The translations under genes and the position numbers were made by a program. Positions 5,597 through 8,112 of a stretch of 8,112 bases of DNA are shown here, piece by piece. Below the pieces are notes generated by a model. That model made no database searches. It was not told the origin of the DNA and saw only the letters and a list, made by a program, of their open reading frames with translations. Origin of the DNA: Acetobacteraceae bacterium (lineage in GTDB: Bacteria > Pseudomonadota > Alphaproteobacteria > Acetobacterales > Acetobacteraceae); NCBI GenBank assembly GCA_027306955.1, contig DAHUXX010000164.1, forward strand, positions 1 to 8,112. The letters run 5' to 3'. The stretch's first letter is position 1. Each line of letters begins with the position of its first letter.

Positions 5597-7012
5597 ATGG
5601 ACACGCCGATCGGCATCGAGGCCACGGGAATGCGCGAGGAACAGGACGCGATGGGCAAGATCGAGGTGCCGGCGGACCGCTATTGGGGGGCGCAGACGCA
5701 GCGCAGCCTGGTGCATTTCTCCATCGGCACGGAACGCATGCCGCCGGGCGTGGTGCACGCGCTGGCACTGGCCAAGCGCGCGGCGGCCCGGGTCAACGCG
5801 CGCGCCGGCCGCCTCGCGCCGAAGCTTGCGGCGGCCATCGAGCAGGCGGCGCTGGAGGCCGGGCGCGGCGCGCTGGACGAGCATTTTCCGCTCCACGTCT
5901 GGCAGACGGGCTCCGGCACGCAGACCAACATGAACGTCAACGAGGTGCTGGCGAGCCGCGCCAACCAGCTCCTCGGCGCGGCAATCGGCGCGAAATCGCC
6001 CGTGCATCCCAACGACCACGTGAACATGGGCCAGTCCTCCAACGACATCTTCCCCACCGCGATGCACATCGCGACCGTGACGGCCCTCGAGGACCAGGTG
6101 CTGCCCGCCACCGAGGCGCTGGAAGCCGCCATCACGGCCAAGGCGCGGGAATGGGCGGATGTGATCAAGATCGGGCGGACGCACCTGCAGGACGCGGTGC
6201 CACTCACGGTCGGGCAGGAATGGGGCGGCCACGCGGCGCAGATCCGGGCCGCATGCACGCGGCTGCGCGGTGCCGAGGCCGGCTTGTTCGAGCTTGCCGC
6301 TGGCGGCACGGCGGTCGGCACCGGGCTCAACGCGCCGCCTGGCTTCGGGCCGGCCATCGCCGCCGAGATCGCCGCCCTCACCGGCCGGCCCTTCGTCACC
6401 GCGCCCGACAAATTCGCGGCGTTGGCCGGGCTCGACGCGATGCTCGCCGCGATGGCCGCGTTGCGCGGGCTCGCCGCCGCGCTGCTCAAGATTGCCAACG
6501 ACATCCGCCTGCTCGCCTCCGGCCCGCGCAGCGGCATCGGCGAACTGATCCTGCCAGAGAACGAACCCGGCTCCTCGATCATGCCCGGCAAGGTGAACCC
6601 GACGCAGAGCGAGGCGATGGTGATGGTCTGCACCCAGGTGCTGGGGCTCGATGCCGCGGTGGCCTTCGCCGGCGCGCAGGGGCAGTTGCAGCTCAACACG
6701 ATGCGCCCCTTGGTCATTGCCAACGTGCTCGGCGCCTGCCGCCTGCTTGCCGACGCGGCCACGAGCTTCCGCCGCTTCTGCGTCGAGGGCACCAAGCTCA
6801 ACCGGCCGCGCATCGCGGACATGCTCGATCGCTCGCTGATGCTGGTGACGGCGCTGGCCCCCGAGATCGGCTACGACCGCGCCGCGGCGATCGCGCACGA
6901 AGCGCACGCCCACGCCACGACGCTGCGCGAGGCGGCGCTGGCCTCCGGCGCCATCAGCGCGGAACGTTTCGACGCGCTGGTCGATCCAAGGAAGATGGTC
7001 GGAGGAAGCTGA
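5597..7012 (+). CDS. fumC: Class II fumarate hydratase
   Basis: FumC interconverts fumarate and malate in the TCA cycle as an iron-free, oxygen-stable homotetramer. The 471-residue length is normal. Visible motifs are KIEVPADRYWGAQTQRS near the start, QTGSGTQTNMNVNEV (103-117), HPNDHVNMGQSSNDIFPTAMH (137-157, the B-site/A-site region), GRTHLQDAVPLTVGQE with the catalytic His196, GTAVGTGLNAPPGF, and the superfamily signature GSSIMPGKVNPTQ with the catalytic Ser326. The TQ after NP favours fumarase over aspartase. The segment GQLQLNTMRP replaces the more usual GNFELNVFKP, a modest divergence. The start is 5597, with 5591 as the alternative. It is the only rightward gene and stands alone. No T-rich terminator follows the stop; instead the remnant of a CPT-like gene converges on it. 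Confidence 0.95.
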   Translation: MDTPIGIEATGMREEQDAMGKIEVPADRYWGAQTQRSLVHFSIGTERMPPGVVHALALAKRAAARVNARAGRLAPKLAAAIEQAALEAGRGALDEHFPLHVWQTGSGTQTNMNVNEVLASRANQLLGAAIGAKSPVHPNDHVNMGQSSNDIFPTAMHIATVTALEDQVLPATEALEAAITAKAREWADVIKIGRTHLQDAVPLTVGQEWGGHAAQIRAACTRLRGAEAGLFELAAGGTAVGTGLNAPPGFGPAIAAEIAALTGRPFVTAPDKFAALAGLDAMLAAMAALRGLAAALLKIANDIRLLASGPRSGIGELILPENEPGSSIMPGKVNPTQSEAMVMVCTQVLGLDAAVAFAGAQGQLQLNTMRPLVIANVLGACRLLADAATSFRRFCVEGTKLNRPRIADMLDRSLMLVTALAPEIGYDRAAAIAHEAHAHATTLREAALASGAISAERFDALVDPRKMVGGS

Positions 7013-7052
7013 GGCGGCGCGGCGACCAATCCGCGCGCGACACTGCGCCCAT

Positions 7053-7265
7053 CCGCGCCGCGATCGCGCGGTAGGCTGGCCCAACCGCGACGGATCCGTC
7101 CGCCGCGATGGCGAGCCCGTCCTGCCCTTCCAGCATGTGGGGCGGCATCGCCTCGACGAGGCTGTCCACGCCGAAGGCAATCCACGGCTCCGGCAGCGCC
7201 ACTTGCAGCGCGCGCACCAGGCTCGACTTGCCGGCGCTCGACCCGCCGTTGAGGACGATGACCCG
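7053..7265 (-). pseudogene. Truncated chloramphenicol phosphotransferase-like gene relic
   Basis: Read on the minus strand from about 7262, the frame gives VIVLNGGSSAGKSSLVRALQ, then LPEPWIAFGVDSLVEAMP, and about 20 residues on ADGSVAVGPAYRA. This matches the N-terminal third of CPT-family proteins, including the Streptomyces venezuelae enzyme that phosphorylates chloramphenicol. The Walker A loop (GSSAGKSS) and the Asp of FGVDSL, the catalytic base in that enzyme, are intact. The family has about 175-180 residues, but recognisable similarity stops after about 70, some 40 bases before the end of convergent fumC. The frame then runs without family features to a stop inside fumC (6954). There is no ATG, GTG or TTG in a normal place; the nearest in-frame GTG lies well inside the deacetylase gene. 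I infer a decayed gene, once directly downstream of the deacetylase. A short expressed ATP-binding peptide is less likely. Confidence 0.72.
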
Positions 7266-7285
7266 CGGGCGCGCCGGCCCCCGCG

Positions 7286-8112
7286 CTAGGTCGCCGCGTC
7301 GAGGCAGTAGCGCGCGACCTGCTCGTGGGTTGCGAACCACACCTGCCCCTTCGCCTTGATGTGCGCGATGTGGCGCGCCAGCAGGGCGATGCGCGAGCGA
7401 TGCCCGATCACATGCGGATGCATGGTCACGATGTGCAGGCCGCCCTCCTGCCACGCGAGATCGAACTCGGCGTTGAAGATCTCCTCCACCGAGGAGGGCG
7501 GCGTGTAGGGGCGCAGGCTCAGCATGCGCTGCATGTTGAAATAGACCGCGTCGTCGCGGATCCATTCCGGCGGCAGCTCCACGATCCCCGTGGCCTCACC
7601 GTCAGCCGTGAGCTCGTAGGGTTCGTCGTCGGCCATCAGCGAGGAATCGTAGAGCAGCCCCATCTCGCGGATGATCGAGAGCGTGTGCGGCGAGAAATCC
7701 CAGCTCGCGGTGCGCATGCCGACTGGCGGCTTGCCTGAGATCTGGGTCAGCACCTCCGCCGCGCGCATCGAAAGGTCGCGCTCGGCCTCCAGGGGCAGCG
7801 TCGTGTTCCGCTCGTGGATCCAGGAATGGATGCCGATCTCGTGCCCGTCCCCCGCGACCGCGCGCACCTCCTCCGGGTGCAGCAGCGCGGAGACGGCGGG
7901 GTAGAAGAAGGTCGCCGGAATCCCCTCGCGCTCCATGAGCGCCCTGATGCGCGGCACGCCACGGCGCGCACCGTACTGGCCCTGGCTGATGCGCATCGGG
8001 CTGTCATCGGCGTCGCGCAGCGGGATGGTCTCGTGGTCGGCGTCGAAGGAGAGCGCCACGGCGCAGCGCGCGCCGTTGGGCCACGCCTTCGGCGCCAGGC
8101 TCCGCCCCGCCC
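7286..8112 (-). CDS. Polysaccharide deacetylase (NodB/PgdA-like), start beyond the window
   Basis: At least 274 residues are visible. The frame continues past the right edge (AGRSLAPKAWPNGARCAV), so the GTG at 8059 is internal and the true N-terminus is missing. The NodB-type motifs are ALSFDADHE (Asp23 and Asp25 of the visible part), IGIHSWIHE (His95, His99), GMRTASWDFSPHT (Arg133) and VTMHPHVIGHRSRI (His231, His233). The Asp23-His95-His99 spacing equals the metal triad D14-H86-H90 that I recall for Helicobacter pylori PgdA, and ELPPEWIRDDAVYF and RPYTPPSSVEEIF fit that subgroup. These are metal-dependent amide hydrolases; the substrate could be peptidoglycan, another N-acetylated sugar or a small cyclic amide as in PuuE-type enzymes. 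No signal peptide can be judged. It ends with TAG at 7288-7286, just before the CPT-like relic. Confidence 0.88.
   Translation of the reverse strand, partial: AGRSLAPKAWPNGARCAVALSFDADHETIPLRDADDSPMRISQGQYGARRGVPRIRALMEREGIPATFFYPAVSALLHPEEVRAVAGDGHEIGIHSWIHERNTTLPLEAERDLSMRAAEVLTQISGKPPVGMRTASWDFSPHTLSIIREMGLLYDSSLMADDEPYELTADGEATGIVELPPEWIRDDAVYFNMQRMLSLRPYTPPSSVEEIFNAEFDLAWQEGGLHIVTMHPHVIGHRSRIALLARHIAHIKAKGQVWFATHEQVARYCLDAAT

Noticed and set aside
7013..7075. Possible fumC terminator
   Set aside because: The sequence is GC-rich with a short CGCGATCGCG palindrome but has no stable stem followed by T residues on the plus strand.
5522..7180. Minus-strand frame of 552 codons opposite fumC
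   Set aside because: Antisense shadow of fumC; Gly/Arg/His-rich, no motif.
1..8112. CRISPR array, insertion sequence, prophage or defence-type cassette
   Set aside because: No regularly spaced repeats, transposase-like reading frame, terminal inverted repeats or target duplications were seen; apart from the CPT relic the window is housekeeping genes.

Overview
The window looks like chromosomal core DNA from a high-GC alphaproteobacterium, most plausibly Rhodospirillales/Acetobacteraceae. That placement is inferred from the very GC-rich codon use, the gene order and the tRNA-Phe body. I could not run a phylogeny or a database search.

Positions 1-5515 are a compact leftward (minus-strand) gene string. 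In transcription order it is murA (cell wall precursor synthesis), hisG and hisD (first and last steps of histidine synthesis), infA (initiation factor IF-1), maf (nucleotide house-cleaning), a short RNase E/G-like gene, yacG (zinc protein that inhibits gyrase), and the 5' half of a tRNA-Phe gene that runs off the left edge. Several junctions overlap: hisG/hisD share TGATG, maf/RNase share GTGA, and RNase/yacG overlap by 8 bases. The others are separated by about 25-55 bases. Gene strings of this kind (murA-his-infA-maf-RNase-yacG-tRNA-Phe) are familiar in Alphaproteobacteria.

A divergent intergenic stretch of about 80 bases (5516-5596) separates murA from rightward fumC (5597-7012), a class II fumarase of the TCA cycle. 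Converging on fumC from the right is a NodB-type polysaccharide deacetylase (7286 to beyond 8112, start outside the window). The roughly 270 bases between them hold the N-terminal third of a chloramphenicol phosphotransferase-like (CPT) protein on the minus strand. It keeps the P-loop and the catalytic-Asp motif, but has no good start codon and has lost its C-terminal part. It reads as a gene relic whose 3' end was cut off at the fumC side.

I see no CRISPR array, insertion sequence, phage module or new multi-gene defence-like system. The most unusual details are small: (1) maf has no ATG, GTG or TTG in a usable position and seems to need CTG, and the region holds a perfect two-copy 18-bp tandem duplication of the infA 3' end; (2) the CPT relic; (3) the tRNA-Phe D-arm lacks A14 and has a C-U mismatch; (4) the RNase E/G homologue is strongly reduced, lacking the zinc-link and 5'-sensor signatures; (5) small hairpins lie downstream of murA and of yacG.
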